A stretch of DNA of 64,000 nt. Source: Achromobacter spanius (GTDB taxonomy: Bacteria; Pseudomonadota; Gammaproteobacteria; Burkholderiales; Burkholderiaceae_B). The position numbers and the translations under genes were made by a program. Below are positions 18,418 through 27,459 of this stretch, in pieces. Where the stretch lies: assembly GCF_003994415.1 (NCBI RefSeq), contig NZ_CP034689.1:2480001-2544000 (forward strand). The letters run 5' to 3'. The first letter of the stretch is position 1. The number at the start of each line of letters is the position of its first letter. The notes below the pieces were generated by a model. That model made no database searches, was not told where the DNA came from, and saw only the letters and a list, made by a program, of their open reading frames with translations.

Positions 18418-18722
18418 GTGGACCGTTTCCAGGAAATGCAGGTAGTCGTCCGCATCGCCGAGCGGCGCAGCTTTTCGCAAGCGGCGGAAGACCTGCGCAT
18501 CCCGCGCGCCACGGTCACCAACCTGATCAAGCGCATGGAAAAACGCCTGGGCGCGCGGCTGCTGGTCAATGCGCAAGGCACGCTGGCCAAATACTTTCTC
18601 ATGCCCGGCTTGCCCGGCTTTCCCTGCAGAACCGGCAGGTGTCGGCGCGGGTGCGTGTGTTTACGCAGTGGCTGACCCAGGTGTTCGCCACTGCGTTCGA
18701 TCAGACGATGCCGGTCAGGTAG
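18418..18722 (+). pseudogene. LysR-family regulator remnant with internal deletion
   Basis: A GTG start at 18418 opens a normal LysR DNA-binding domain (FQEMQVVVRIAERRSFSQAAEDLRIPRATVTNLIKRMEKRLGARLL). Directly after about 60 residues the frame runs into unrelated sequence. From about 18620 another frame reads LSLQNRQVSARVRVFTQWLTQVFATAF and stops at 18722, which is the C-terminal end typical of LysR proteins. About 200 codons of effector domain are missing, so this is an internal deletion with a frame change. Its end overlaps the antiparallel end of the GntP permease gene (18701-18722). Confidence 0.82.
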
Positions 18723-20095
18723 TACGTCGCAATCACCACGAATACCGACAGCGTTGAAATCAGCGTAATGGCGAAGATGTCGCCATATGACTGGCGATGC
18801 GTCAGGCCGGTAACGGCCAGCAGCGTGATGACCGCGCCGTTGTGGGGCAGCGTGTCCATGCCGCCGCTGGCCATGGCGGCAACGCGGTGCAGCACCTCCA
18901 TGGGAATGCCGGCCGCCACCGCGCCGTCGATAAAGGTCTGCGCCATCGCGGCCAGCGCGATGCTCATGCCGCCCGAGGCCGACCCGGTGATGCCCGCCAG
19001 CGACGTCACCGCCACGGCTTCGCCGACCAGCGGGTCGGGAATGGCCTTGAGCGCGTCGGCCACCAGCAGAAAGCCCGGCAGCGCGGCAATGACGCCGCCA
19101 AAGCCGTATTCAGCCGCCGTGTTCATGGACGCCAGCAGCGCGCCCGACACGGCGCTTTTGCTGCCTTCGGCAAAGTGCGCCTTGATGGCGGAAAACGAAA
19201 ACAGCAGGATGGTCGCGATGCCCGCGATCAGCGCGCCCATCACGGCCCACAGCGCCACCTGGTCGGCGGCGTTGACGGGCAGGGGCTGGGCCAGGCCGGG
19301 CAGGTCCACTTCGGCGCCCGCCGGATACCAGCCGGGAATCCAGCGGGTCAGCAGGAAGTTCACCACCCCCACGACCACCAGCGGCAGCAGCGCGATCAGC
19401 GGATGGTGATCGCGTTCGGTAGCCGGGGTGGTGGGTTCGTTGTGCAGTTCGGTGCCATAGGTTTCGCCCGCCGCGGCCGCGCGCTTGCGTCGCCATTCCA
19501 GATACGTGATGCCCACGGTCAGCGTGAACGCCGCGCCAATCAGGCCCAGCCAGGGGGCGGCCCAGGTGGTGGTTTCAAAGAACGTGGTGGGGATGATGTT
19601 CTGGATCTGCGGCGTGCCGGGCAATGCCGTCATCGTGAAGGTGAACGCGCCCAGCGCAATGGCGCCGGGCATCAAGCGTTTGGGAATGCCGCCCTGGCGG
19701 AACATCTCGGCCGCGAAGGGGTAGACGGCGAACACCACCACGAACAGCGATACGCCGCCATAGGTCAATACCGCGCACACCATCACGATGGCCAGGATGG
19801 CGCGCTCGGCGCCGATCATGCGCAGCACGGCCTGCACGATGGCGCGCGAAAAGCCGGATAGTTCGATCAGCTTGCCGAACACCGCGCCCAACAGGAACAC
19901 GGGGAAATACAGCTTGGCAAAGCCCGCCATGCGCTCCATGAAGATGCCCGAAAACACGGGAGCCAGCGCCGACGGATCCGTCAGCAACACCGCGCCCATG
20001 GCTGCAATCGGCGCACACAGGATGACGCTATAACCTCGATACGCCGCCAGCATCAAAAACGCCAGCGCCGCCACCACGATAAACAATCCGGTCAT
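18701..20095 (-). CDS. GntP-family permease
   Basis: A 464-residue integral membrane protein with about a dozen hydrophobic segments. Features include an N-terminal hydrophobic helix, MAGFAKLYFPVFLLGAVFGKLIELSG, YGGVSLFVVVFAVYPFA, ALPGTPQIQNIIPTTFF, ITGSASGGMSIAL and GGMDTLPHNGAVITLL, the conserved loops of gluconate/hydroxy-acid symporters. Members import gluconate, glycerate or 3-hydroxybutyrate with protons. The neighbouring SDR and LysR remnant may once have formed a unit with it. Its substrate is not predictable from sequence. Confidence 0.9.
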   Translation of the reverse strand: MTGLFIVVAALAFLMLAAYRGYSVILCAPIAAMGAVLLTDPSALAPVFSGIFMERMAGFAKLYFPVFLLGAVFGKLIELSGFSRAIVQAVLRMIGAERAILAIVMVCAVLTYGGVSLFVVVFAVYPFAAEMFRQGGIPKRLMPGAIALGAFTFTMTALPGTPQIQNIIPTTFFETTTWAAPWLGLIGAAFTLTVGITYLEWRRKRAAAAGETYGTELHNEPTTPATERDHHPLIALLPLVVVGVVNFLLTRWIPGWYPAGAEVDLPGLAQPLPVNAADQVALWAVMGALIAGIATILLFSFSAIKAHFAEGSKSAVSGALLASMNTAAEYGFGGVIAALPGFLLVADALKAIPDPLVGEAVAVTSLAGITGSASGGMSIALAAMAQTFIDGAVAAGIPMEVLHRVAAMASGGMDTLPHNGAVITLLAVTGLTHRQSYGDIFAITLISTLSVFVVIATYYLTGIV

Positions 20096-20248
20096 TCACG
20101 GCTCCAGGAATGAAGAGATAAGGGGTGCAGGGGGCTACACCTTACCTGATCATGCGGGCCGGGCCGGCAAGGGGCGGGGCGTGGACTGAGTTGACGCGGC
20201 GCGGCTCGGTTCAAGCGCGCACCATTGCACGGGCCTGGTGGGCGATGT

Positions 20249-20677
20249 TCAGGTCGACCCCGCCATCAGCGCCGCCGCCTTGCGGGCCAGCCGCGCCACG
20301 CCGAAGCTGGTGGCAAGCTCGTGTCCTTCCAGGTCGGCAAGCGCTATCCAGCGCGCCTCGCGCGCGTCGTCGCCGGCTACCGGCTCGCCGGATTGCCAGC
20401 GGCACAGCATGGCGATCAAGATGAAATGACGGCGCAGCGCGCCGGTGTCGTCGCGGTCGAAGACGTCCACCGCGTCGAACACATGCAGGGGCTCGGCCAC
20501 GACGCCGGTCTCTTCCAGCAATTCGCGCGCGGTCGCGGCTTCGATGGGTTCACCGGCGTTGATCTTGCCGCCCGGAAAGGCCCAGCAGTTTTCATCGGGC
20601 GGGTTCGCGCGGCGCACCAGCAGCACGTGGCTGTCGCGGATGACGGCGGCGATGGTGGCGGCAATGGGGGCGGTCAT
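20249..20677 (-). CDS. NUDIX hydrolase
   Basis: A 142-residue single-domain protein. The Nudix box is complete: G37-x5-E43-x7-R51-E52-L53-x-E55-E56-x-G58 (GGKINAGEPIEAATARELLEETG). Preceded by CWAFPGG, it belongs to the general nucleoside-diphosphate-X group; the metal ion is held by the box glutamates. AGGAGA lies before the ATG. It is 62 bases after the LivK-like gene on the same strand and may be read with it, though the functions do not obviously connect. Confidence 0.93.
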   Translation of the reverse strand: MTAPIAATIAAVIRDSHVLLVRRANPPDENCWAFPGGKINAGEPIEAATARELLEETGVVAEPLHVFDAVDVFDRDDTGALRRHFILIAMLCRWQSGEPVAGDDAREARWIALADLEGHELATSFGVARLARKAAALMAGST

Positions 20678-20739
20678 GCGGCAATCTCCTGGGGGTGGCG
20701 CTCATCCTAACGTATCCGGCGAGGCCACCCCCAAGGCGC

Positions 20740-22002
20740 TTACTTCTTCACCAGCGGGCAGGTGGATTTGGACAAGGGCATGAAGGCCTGGTCGCCCGGC
20801 AGGGTGGCGACCAGCTTGTAGTAGTCCCACGGCCGCTTGGACTCCGAAGGCTGCTTGACCTCGAACAGGTACATGTCGTGCACCATGCGGCCGTCTTCGC
20901 GGATGCGACCGTTGGTGGCGAAGAAGTCGTTGATGGGCATGGACTTCATCTGCTTCATCACGGCGTCGGGCGCATCGGTGCCGGCCGCCTGCACCGCCTT
21001 CAGGTAGTGCATCACTGACGAATAGGTGCCCGCCTGGCTCATGTTGGGCATTTTCTTCAGCTTGTCGTAGTAGCGCTGCGACCAGGCGCGTGTCTGGTCG
21101 TTCATGTCCCAATAGAACGCTTCGGTCAGGGTCAGGCCGGCCGCGGCTTCCAGGCCGATGGCGTGGATGTCATTGATGTACAAGAGCAAGCCGGCCATCT
21201 TCTGGCCGCCCTGCGTCAGGCCGAATTCGCGGGCCGCCTTGATGGCGTTGACCGTGTCGCCGCCCGCGTTGGCCAGGCCCACCACCTGCGCCTTGCTGGC
21301 CTGGGCCTGCAGCAAGTAGGACGCGAAGTCGCTGGACCCCAAGGGGTGGCGAGAGGCGCCCAGCACCGTGCCGCCGTTGGCCTTGACCACGTCGGTGGCG
21401 GACGCTTGCAGCGTGTGGCCAAACGCGTAGTCGGCCGTCAGGAAGTACCAGGTCTTGCCGCCCTTTTCGACGTTGGCGCGCGCCGTGGTGTTGGCCAGCG
21501 ACCAGGTGTCGTAGGTGTAGTGCACGGAATAGGGCGAGCACAGATCGTTGGTGATGCGCTCGGTGCCGGGGCCGCTGAACACCACGATCTTCTTCTTTTC
21601 ACGGGCCACTTCCAGCACGGCCAGCGCGGGCGCGGAACCCGCCACGTCCATGATGGCGTCCACCTTCTGCGTGTCGTACCACTCGCGTGCTTTCGCGGCG
21701 GCGATGTCGGCCTTGTTCTGGTGGTCTACCACCATCATGTCGATCTTCTTGCCCAGCACCGTGCCGCCGAAATCGGCGATGGCCATCTCGGCCGCGGTGG
21801 CGCTGCCCTTGCCGGTCACGTCGGCGTAGACGCCGCTCATGTCCAGGATCAGGCCCAGCCGGACGACGTCGTCAGAGATGGCGGCGGGCTGCTGCGCCCA
21901 GGCGGGGGTGGCCGCTGCCGCCAACAGGGCGGACGCGGCGAATAGACGGGTGATCGTGCTGCGGCATTGCATGGAAATCCGGGGCGTGTTGGCGTAAGCC
22001 AT
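20740..22002 (-). CDS. Branched-chain amino-acid-type ABC substrate-binding protein
   Basis: A 420-residue LivK/Leu-Ile-Val-binding-like periplasmic protein. A strong AGGAGA site fixes the start at 22002, giving an unusually long n-region before the hydrophobic core (LFAASALLAAAATPAWAQ). The mature part starts VRLGLILDMSGVYADVTG and contains DHQNKADIAAAKAREW and YTYDTWSLANTT. No liv permease or ATPase genes are adjacent. The gene lies 132 bases downstream of the GntR gene on the same strand, so its ligand is probably a substrate of the cyclase/ligase pathway (inferred), for example an aromatic or short acyl compound. Confidence 0.93.
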   Translation of the reverse strand: MAYANTPRISMQCRSTITRLFAASALLAAAATPAWAQQPAAISDDVVRLGLILDMSGVYADVTGKGSATAAEMAIADFGGTVLGKKIDMMVVDHQNKADIAAAKAREWYDTQKVDAIMDVAGSAPALAVLEVAREKKKIVVFSGPGTERITNDLCSPYSVHYTYDTWSLANTTARANVEKGGKTWYFLTADYAFGHTLQASATDVVKANGGTVLGASRHPLGSSDFASYLLQAQASKAQVVGLANAGGDTVNAIKAAREFGLTQGGQKMAGLLLYINDIHAIGLEAAAGLTLTEAFYWDMNDQTRAWSQRYYDKLKKMPNMSQAGTYSSVMHYLKAVQAAGTDAPDAVMKQMKSMPINDFFATNGRIREDGRMVHDMYLFEVKQPSESKRPWDYYKLVATLPGDQAFMPLSKSTCPLVKK

Positions 22003-22134
22003 GGTTTGTCTCCTCTTGTGCCGGATCGGTCTGGAACCTGCTGGCGCTTCAATGGCGCTCTGGTGTCTTGGGGCGGGCGGCGAAAGTGGGCGTGGTGGTG
22101 GGATGGGCTCCTTGGTTGGATAAGAAAGGCGGAA

Positions 22135-22878
22135 TCAGCGTTGCGCCAGCAGGTCGAATTCCATCCGCACTTTGCGAAACGGAAACTCCAGCCGCGCGAA
22201 ATACACCACGCGGCCGTCGATGCAGGCATAGCGGCGCAGCTCGGCCACGGGCGACGACACGGGAATCTGCAAGGACTCGGCCGATTCCTGGCCGGCTTCG
22301 ATTACGTTCAGCACCTGGCGCGCTTCGCTGATGCGGGTGCCGTAGAACTGGTCCAGCACGGGCGCCACGGTGCTTTTCTGGATGCGGGTGCGATGCTTGC
22401 GGAACAGCCCGCTTTCCAGAAACACTTCGCTGTAGCAGAAGGGGCCGGCGTCGGTGGTGTGCACGCGCCGCAGGTATTGGAACAGCCCGCCGCGATCCGC
22501 CTCGCAAGGCATGCCCAGCGTGTCGGGCAATGGGGAGTCGGCGCTGGATTCCACCAAGGACACCGTGCCCAGTTGATTGCTCAGTTCCACGGTTTCGGCC
22601 CAGGTCTTGGGGATCAGCAGCGTGGGGGTTTCCGGCAGTTCCGCATTCACGAACGTGCCCGACCCGCGCGAGCGCCGGATCAGGCCGTCCTGTTCCAACA
22701 GGCCGAACGCTTGGCGTATGGTGGCCCGCGAAATGCCATAGGTTTCCATCAGCGACTCAAGCGGCGGGATCTGTTGCCCCGGCCGCCACGTGCGGTTCTG
22801 GATATGGCTGCGGAACAGCGCCGCCGCTTGCAGGTAAAGCGGCTGGGGGCTGCGCGAGAAAAGCTTGCGGGCGGGCAT
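22135..22878 (-). CDS. GntR-family regulator (HutC/UTRA subfamily)
   Basis: A 247-residue regulator: winged helix at about residues 10-75 (YLQAAALFRSHIQNRTWRPGQQIPPLESLMETYGISRATIRQAFGLLEQDGLIRRSRGSGTFV) and a UTRA ligand-binding domain at about 95-240. It starts three bases after the ligase stop without its own clear ribosome site, so it is probably translated from the same message. The 18-bp palindrome at 25613-25630 in the divergent promoter is its most likely operator. Confidence 0.92.
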   Translation of the reverse strand: MPARKLFSRSPQPLYLQAAALFRSHIQNRTWRPGQQIPPLESLMETYGISRATIRQAFGLLEQDGLIRRSRGSGTFVNAELPETPTLLIPKTWAETVELSNQLGTVSLVESSADSPLPDTLGMPCEADRGGLFQYLRRVHTTDAGPFCYSEVFLESGLFRKHRTRIQKSTVAPVLDQFYGTRISEARQVLNVIEAGQESAESLQIPVSSPVAELRRYACIDGRVVYFARLEFPFRKVRMEFDLLAQR

Positions 22879-22881
22879 GGG

Positions 22882-24528
22882 TCAGGGCGTGGGTGGCAAA
22901 GAAGGATCCGAGAGCATAGCCTCAGCCATGTCGCGCAGCCGGTGTTTCTGGATCTTGACCGAATTGGCGCTTTCCACCGACGGAAAGGCCTCCAGCACGG
23001 TAAAGCCCACCGGGGCCTTGAAGCCGGCCATGGCGGCCTTGCAGGCGGCGGTCCAGCCGGTGGGGTCGGCTTGGGCGCCCTCATTCAACAGCACGAAGGC
23101 GTAGGGCACGATCTTGCCGTGGCGCGTGGCGCCCACCACCTGGCAGGCGCGCACGCCGGGCAGGGTTTCAACCACCTGTTCGATTTCCACGGGGTTCACC
23201 AGAAAGCCCGACAGGCGCAGGGAATCTCCCATGCGGGTCTGGAACACGAACTGCCGCTCGGTCAGCGTGTAGCCCAGGTCGCCCGTCTTGAAATAGCCGT
23301 CATTGGTGACGGCGTTGCGCGTGGCCTCGGGGTTGTCCAGATAGCCTTGCATCAGGCTGGGCGACAGGATTTCAATTTCGCCCGATTGGCCGTGCCGCAG
23401 CACCTGGCCGGATTCCGGGTCGCGGGCGCGGACACGCGCCTGGGGGTAGATCAGCGTGCCGCCGGGTTGGTGGCGGGCGGACACGTCGCCCTCGGCCGGG
23501 TCGCGGGGCTGGCCCGCCACCAGCGCGATCAATTCGCTGGAGCCGTACAGGCCGGTCAGCGGCACGCCGGCTTCGCGCGCCAGGTCCAGCATGTTGTCCA
23601 GTGCCGGCGTGAAGCTGGCAAAGCCGAACAGCCGGGCGGAGGCGAAGGCGTTGCGGGGCGCTGCCTGCATCATGCCCACTAGCGCTTCGTTGTTGGCATA
23701 GGTGTGGGTGACCCGGTAACGCGCCACCGCGTCGGCCGATTCGGCGGCGTTGAACACCGGCGCGCAGACCACGGGCACGCCTTGCGCCAGGCCGCCCGCC
23801 AGCGTCGCAAAGCCGAACGCCCCGCAGAACGGCGCGCTGGCCAGCACGCAGCTGTTGTCGTCATAGCCGAAAGCCTGTGCCACCGTGGCGCCGTGGCGCA
23901 GCAGCGTTTGTTGATCGTGCAGCACGAACTTGGGCTTGGACGTGGTGCCCGACGTGGTGAAACACAGCACCCCGGCATTGCCTTGCGCGGCGGGCGGCGG
24001 CTCTTGGCCTGCCATCAGGTCGGCGTAGCGATGGGTTGGTTTGCCGGGGATGAATGCGGCGGGCGGCGTGGCGGCCTCATTCAAGGTGGCGTCGGTCGGA
24101 TCTGGCGTGGAAACGGCGATCACGCCTTGCAGGCGCGCCAGCTCCGACGGCGGAACACCCGCCAGGATGCCCGCGAAGTCGATGCCCTTGAAGCCCGGCC
24201 AGAACACCAGCCAGTCGGCTTGGCCACGCCCCAGGATGTCGGCCACTTCCAGGGCGCGAAAGCGCGTGTTGACGGCCAGCACCAGCGCGCCCAGATGCGC
24301 GCAGGCCAGGAAAGATTCCACCCAGGCGGCGCAGTTGGGCAACCAGACCGCCACGCGGTGGCCGGGGCGCACGCCGATGCGCGCCAGTCCCGCGGCCAGG
24401 GCGCGGCTCTGGCCGCGCAACTGCGCGGCGCTGATCCGCTGGTCTTGATCGATCAACAGGGTCGCATCGGGGCGGCGGGCGGCCAGCGCGTCCAGGTGCT
24501 CGGCGAAGGTCGAGTACGGCTGCGTCAT
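22882..24528 (-). CDS. AMP-dependent acyl-CoA synthetase/ligase
   Basis: A 548-residue ANL-family enzyme. The phosphate loop FTTSGTTSKPK is at residues 190-200, YGSSEL at about 335, FKTGDLG at about 430, and SVKIQKHRLRDMA near the end supplies the adenylation lysine. The family activates a carboxylate with ATP and transfers it to CoA. The substrate pocket is unrecognised; with the upstream cyclase and a downstream binding protein it probably activates an aromatic or alicyclic acid. It begins three bases after the cyclase stop, which argues for one message. Confidence 0.92.
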   Translation of the reverse strand: MTQPYSTFAEHLDALAARRPDATLLIDQDQRISAAQLRGQSRALAAGLARIGVRPGHRVAVWLPNCAAWVESFLACAHLGALVLAVNTRFRALEVADILGRGQADWLVFWPGFKGIDFAGILAGVPPSELARLQGVIAVSTPDPTDATLNEAATPPAAFIPGKPTHRYADLMAGQEPPPAAQGNAGVLCFTTSGTTSKPKFVLHDQQTLLRHGATVAQAFGYDDNSCVLASAPFCGAFGFATLAGGLAQGVPVVCAPVFNAAESADAVARYRVTHTYANNEALVGMMQAAPRNAFASARLFGFASFTPALDNMLDLAREAGVPLTGLYGSSELIALVAGQPRDPAEGDVSARHQPGGTLIYPQARVRARDPESGQVLRHGQSGEIEILSPSLMQGYLDNPEATRNAVTNDGYFKTGDLGYTLTERQFVFQTRMGDSLRLSGFLVNPVEIEQVVETLPGVRACQVVGATRHGKIVPYAFVLLNEGAQADPTGWTAACKAAMAGFKAPVGFTVLEAFPSVESANSVKIQKHRLRDMAEAMLSDPSLPPTP

Positions 24529-24531
24529 GGT

Positions 24532-25572
24532 TTACACCGTGGCGATGGGCGTCACGGGCGAACCCACCGCGCCGGGCATGCGCAAGGGCGGGGCGGTCAA
24601 CAGGAAGCGGTTGCGTCCGTTGGCGTGCAGCCAGTCGGCCAGGTCCTTCAAATACCACAGCTCTGCCAGCGGCACGCCCAGCTTGAACAGGCAGTGGTGG
24701 TGCAGCGGCAGGATGGAATGGCCGGGGCCGGAGGTGCGCGCCGGGTAGGATTCCACCGCGTAGTTGTCGGCGCAGATGGCGGCCACGCCGCTGGCGGATA
24801 TCCAGTCCAGCAGCGCACTATCCGCGCCGTCCAGCACCGCGCCGGTCTGCTCCAGCGCGTGCGGGTCCGGCTGCCCGTTCATTTCAACCACGCGCTCGGC
24901 AAAACCGGTGCGCAACACCAGCATGTCGCCGCTTTCCACCACCACGTTCTGCTCCCGCATGGCGGCTTGCAATTGTTCGTGTCCCACCAGCGTGCGGCCC
25001 GGGCCGAAGGCACGCGCCAGGTCCACCAGCACGCCGCGCCCCTGCATGCCCTTTTCGGCATAGCGGCTGACGCTGAGCTTGCGCGCATATGAGCCGCCGG
25101 GCGGGCAGCAGGCCTCTGGCGCGGTGTCGGGGTCGGCGCCGCCAAACACGTCCACCCCGGCGGCGTAACCGTTGTAATACACGCGGCGGGCCTCGCCGTC
25201 GCCCTGGATGTCGAACAGCGCGCCCACGTGGCACAGGCCGTCCCACTGCGTGGAATACTGCATCGACAGCGTCACCTGGTCGTCGGACAGCACGTCCACG
25301 GCCTCGGGCTGCACTTGCGACATCGCAAAGTTCAGGTACGGCGTGCCCTCGCGGAAAGTGGGCTTGAGCGTGGGGGCGTGGCGGCGGGGGTTGAGCACGT
25401 TGCCGCCCGGCAGGTCCAGCGGCAGCGACAGGCAGAACACCTTGCCCGCGCGCACTTCGCGCACCGCCTGCAACACTTTCTCTTCGGTCAGCAGGTTCAG
25501 CCGGCCCAGCTCGTCGTCGGGCCCGAAGTCGCCCCAGGTGGATCCTTCGGGGCGTTGCGTCCAGCGTTTCAT
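24532..25572 (-). CDS. Cyclase-family (PF04199-type) metal-dependent hydrolase
   Basis: A 346-residue protein of the kynurenine formamidase-like cyclase superfamily. The metal-site region reads STQWDGLCHVGALF (the variant HxG motif of this branch), followed by GVLVDLARAFG, VESGDMLVLRTGF and an HHH near residue 308. Members hydrolyse amides, lactones or cyclic esters. AGGAGAC precedes the ATG at 25572. It is the first gene of the minus-strand cluster and faces the divergent Bug receptor across a palindromic promoter. Confidence 0.88.
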   Translation of the reverse strand: MKRWTQRPEGSTWGDFGPDDELGRLNLLTEEKVLQAVREVRAGKVFCLSLPLDLPGGNVLNPRRHAPTLKPTFREGTPYLNFAMSQVQPEAVDVLSDDQVTLSMQYSTQWDGLCHVGALFDIQGDGEARRVYYNGYAAGVDVFGGADPDTAPEACCPPGGSYARKLSVSRYAEKGMQGRGVLVDLARAFGPGRTLVGHEQLQAAMREQNVVVESGDMLVLRTGFAERVVEMNGQPDPHALEQTGAVLDGADSALLDWISASGVAAICADNYAVESYPARTSGPGHSILPLHHHCLFKLGVPLAELWYLKDLADWLHANGRNRFLLTAPPLRMPGAVGSPVTPIATV

Positions 25573-25612
25573 TTGCTTGTCTCCTATCCGATTTCTGTGT
25601 TTTTATAACTAT

Positions 25613-25630
25613 AGTACGTATTTACGTACT
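25613..25630. promoter_or_regulatory. 18-bp palindromic operator in the cyclase/Bug promoter
   Basis: AGTACGTA-TT-TACGTACT is a perfect inverted repeat, 41 bases from the cyclase ATG and 63 from the Bug ATG, overlapping possible -10 elements (TATAGT on the plus strand, TATAAC nearby). It is placed to control both directions; the GntR protein at 22135-22878 is the obvious candidate. Confidence 0.65.
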
Positions 25631-25692
25631 TTGAGCAGTGATCCATTTCAAGAAGAAATCCGCATGCAGCGGATTCAACAGGAGACAAGTTC

Positions 25693-26688
25693 ATGACCTC
25701 ATCCGTACCCCCGCGCGCCGTGCGGCGCAGGCTGGCGCTGGCCGCCCTGGCCCTGCTGGCGTTGCCCGTGGCGCATGCCGCGGGCTATCCCGACCACCCT
25801 GTCACGGTGGTGGTGCCGTACCCGCCGGGCGGCGGCGCCGACATGTTCGGCCGCGCCATCGCCAACGCGCTGCAACCCGGCCTGAAGCAGACGGTGCTGG
25901 TTGAAAACAAGCCCGGCGCGGGCGGCAATATCGGCATGGCTTACGTGGCCCGCGCCAAGGCCGACGGCTACACGCTGGGCCTGGGCACGATCGGCACGCA
26001 GACCATCAACCAGTTCCTGTACAGCAACATGGCGTTCGACCCCGAAAAAGACCTGGTGCCGATCGCGCTGGTGTCCACCACGCCGAACGTTATCGCCGTC
26101 AGCGCAAAGTCGCCCTACAAGACGGTGGCCGACATCATCAAGGCGGCCAAGCAGTCGCCCGACAAGAAGCTGACCTACGCATCGCCGGGCATCGGGTCGT
26201 CGGTGCACCTGACGGGCGCGTACTTTGAGTCGATGGCGGGGGTGACGATGCTGCATGTGCCGTTCAAGGGCACGTCCGCGTCCTTGCCCGCCGTGGCGGG
26301 CGGACAGGTGGACCTGTTGTTCGACAATCTGCCCGGCTCGCTGGCGCAGATCAAGGACGGCGGCCTGGTGCGGGGCGTGGCCGTCACCTCAGTGCAGCGC
26401 GACCCCTCCGTGCCTGACTTGCCTACCGTTGCCGAATCCGGCTTGCCGGGGTTTGACGTGACGGCCTGGTTTGCGTTGTACGCGCCGCGCGGCACACCGG
26501 CGCCCGTGGTCAAGCAATTGATCGACGCGGCCCGCAGCGGACTGCAAGACGCCGCCCTGGCCAAGAATTTCGCCACCATGGGCGCCAAGCCCGGCACGCT
26601 GTTTGGCGATGACCTGGCCGCCTTCGAACGCAACGAGCGCAAGAAGTGGGGCGGGCTCATCAAAGAACAGGGGATCACCGCAAAATGA
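25693..26688 (+). CDS. Bug-family tripartite tricarboxylate transporter substrate-binding protein
   Basis: A 331-residue periplasmic protein with signal peptide (LALAALALLALPVAHA). It has YPDHPVTVVVPYPPGGGADMFGRAIA, QTVLVENKPGAGGNIGMAYVA, MLHVPFKGTSASLPAVAGGQVD and PDLPTVAESGLPGF. It differs clearly from the Bug protein at 10823, so it is not a recent duplicate. It overlaps the following SDR gene by four bases (ATGA at 26685-26688). With the LivK-like protein this gives the cluster two unrelated binding proteins, perhaps for two forms of the substrate. Confidence 0.95.
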   Translation: MTSSVPPRAVRRRLALAALALLALPVAHAAGYPDHPVTVVVPYPPGGGADMFGRAIANALQPGLKQTVLVENKPGAGGNIGMAYVARAKADGYTLGLGTIGTQTINQFLYSNMAFDPEKDLVPIALVSTTPNVIAVSAKSPYKTVADIIKAAKQSPDKKLTYASPGIGSSVHLTGAYFESMAGVTMLHVPFKGTSASLPAVAGGQVDLLFDNLPGSLAQIKDGGLVRGVAVTSVQRDPSVPDLPTVAESGLPGFDVTAWFALYAPRGTPAPVVKQLIDAARSGLQDAALAKNFATMGAKPGTLFGDDLAAFERNERKKWGGLIKEQGITAK

Positions 26689-27407
26689 ACACGCCCATCG
26701 CACTTGTCACCGGCGGCAGCCGGGGCATCGGCCGCGCCATCGTGGCCCGCCTGATCCAGGACGGCTACCAGGTGGTGAATTTCAGCCGTCGGCCGCCCGA
26801 TGCCCTGCTGCCGGGCGAGACATTTCGCTCGGTTGACCTGGGCGATGCGGCAGCCACCCGCGAGGCCGCGCGCGAACTGGCGGCCGAGCGGCCTGTGCTG
26901 CATCTGGTGAACAACGCCGGCATGATCCAGGTGGCCAACATCGAGGACGTGACCGAGGCCGAGTTGCAGCGCACGCTGGCCTTGAACCTGACCGCGCCCG
27001 TGTTGTTGTTGCAGGCGCTGTTGCCCGGCATGCGCGAGGCGCAGTACGGGCGCGTCGTCAATATTGGCAGCCGCGCCGCGCTGGGCAAGGGTGGGCGCAC
27101 GGTCTACGGCGCGTCCAAGGCCGGCCTGGCCGGCATGACGCGCACCTGGGCGCTGGAACTGGCAGCCGACGGCATTACCGTCAACACCGTGGCGCCGGGC
27201 CCGATCGCCACCGAACTGTTCAATCAGTCCAACCCACCGGGCCAGCCCAAGACCCTGGCGCTGGAAGCGTCCATTCCGGTGCGCCGGGTGGGGCAGCCGG
27301 AAGAGGTGGCGCACAGCGTGGCCATGTTCCTGGACAGGCAGGCGGGCTTCATCACCGGGCAACTGCTGTATGTATGCGGGGGCATGTCGGTGGGGTTGGC
27401 GGGGTAG
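26685..27407 (+). CDS. Short-chain dehydrogenase/reductase
   Basis: A 240-residue SDR starting inside the Bug stop codon (ATGA). TGGSRGIG near the start binds the nucleotide, LVNNAGM, NIGSRAALG with the active serine, YGASK with Tyr and Lys, and APGPIATELF are present. The Arg-Arg in NFSRRPP after the second strand suggests NADP(H). Tight coupling to the Bug gene and divergence from the cyclase operon suggest it oxidises or reduces an intermediate of the same pathway. Confidence 0.93.
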   Translation: MNTPIALVTGGSRGIGRAIVARLIQDGYQVVNFSRRPPDALLPGETFRSVDLGDAAATREAARELAAERPVLHLVNNAGMIQVANIEDVTEAELQRTLALNLTAPVLLLQALLPGMREAQYGRVVNIGSRAALGKGGRTVYGASKAGLAGMTRTWALELAADGITVNTVAPGPIATELFNQSNPPGQPKTLALEASIPVRRVGQPEEVAHSVAMFLDRQAGFITGQLLYVCGGMSVGLAG

Positions 27408-27459
27408 CGCCTTACCGTCGCGGGTCTTCGCCGCTCCGGCGTCCAGTGGCGGTAGCCGC

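Noticed and set aside
10823..26688. Possible recent duplication of the two Bug receptor genes
   Set aside because: Both are 331 residues but share only family-level motifs; the sequences differ throughout.
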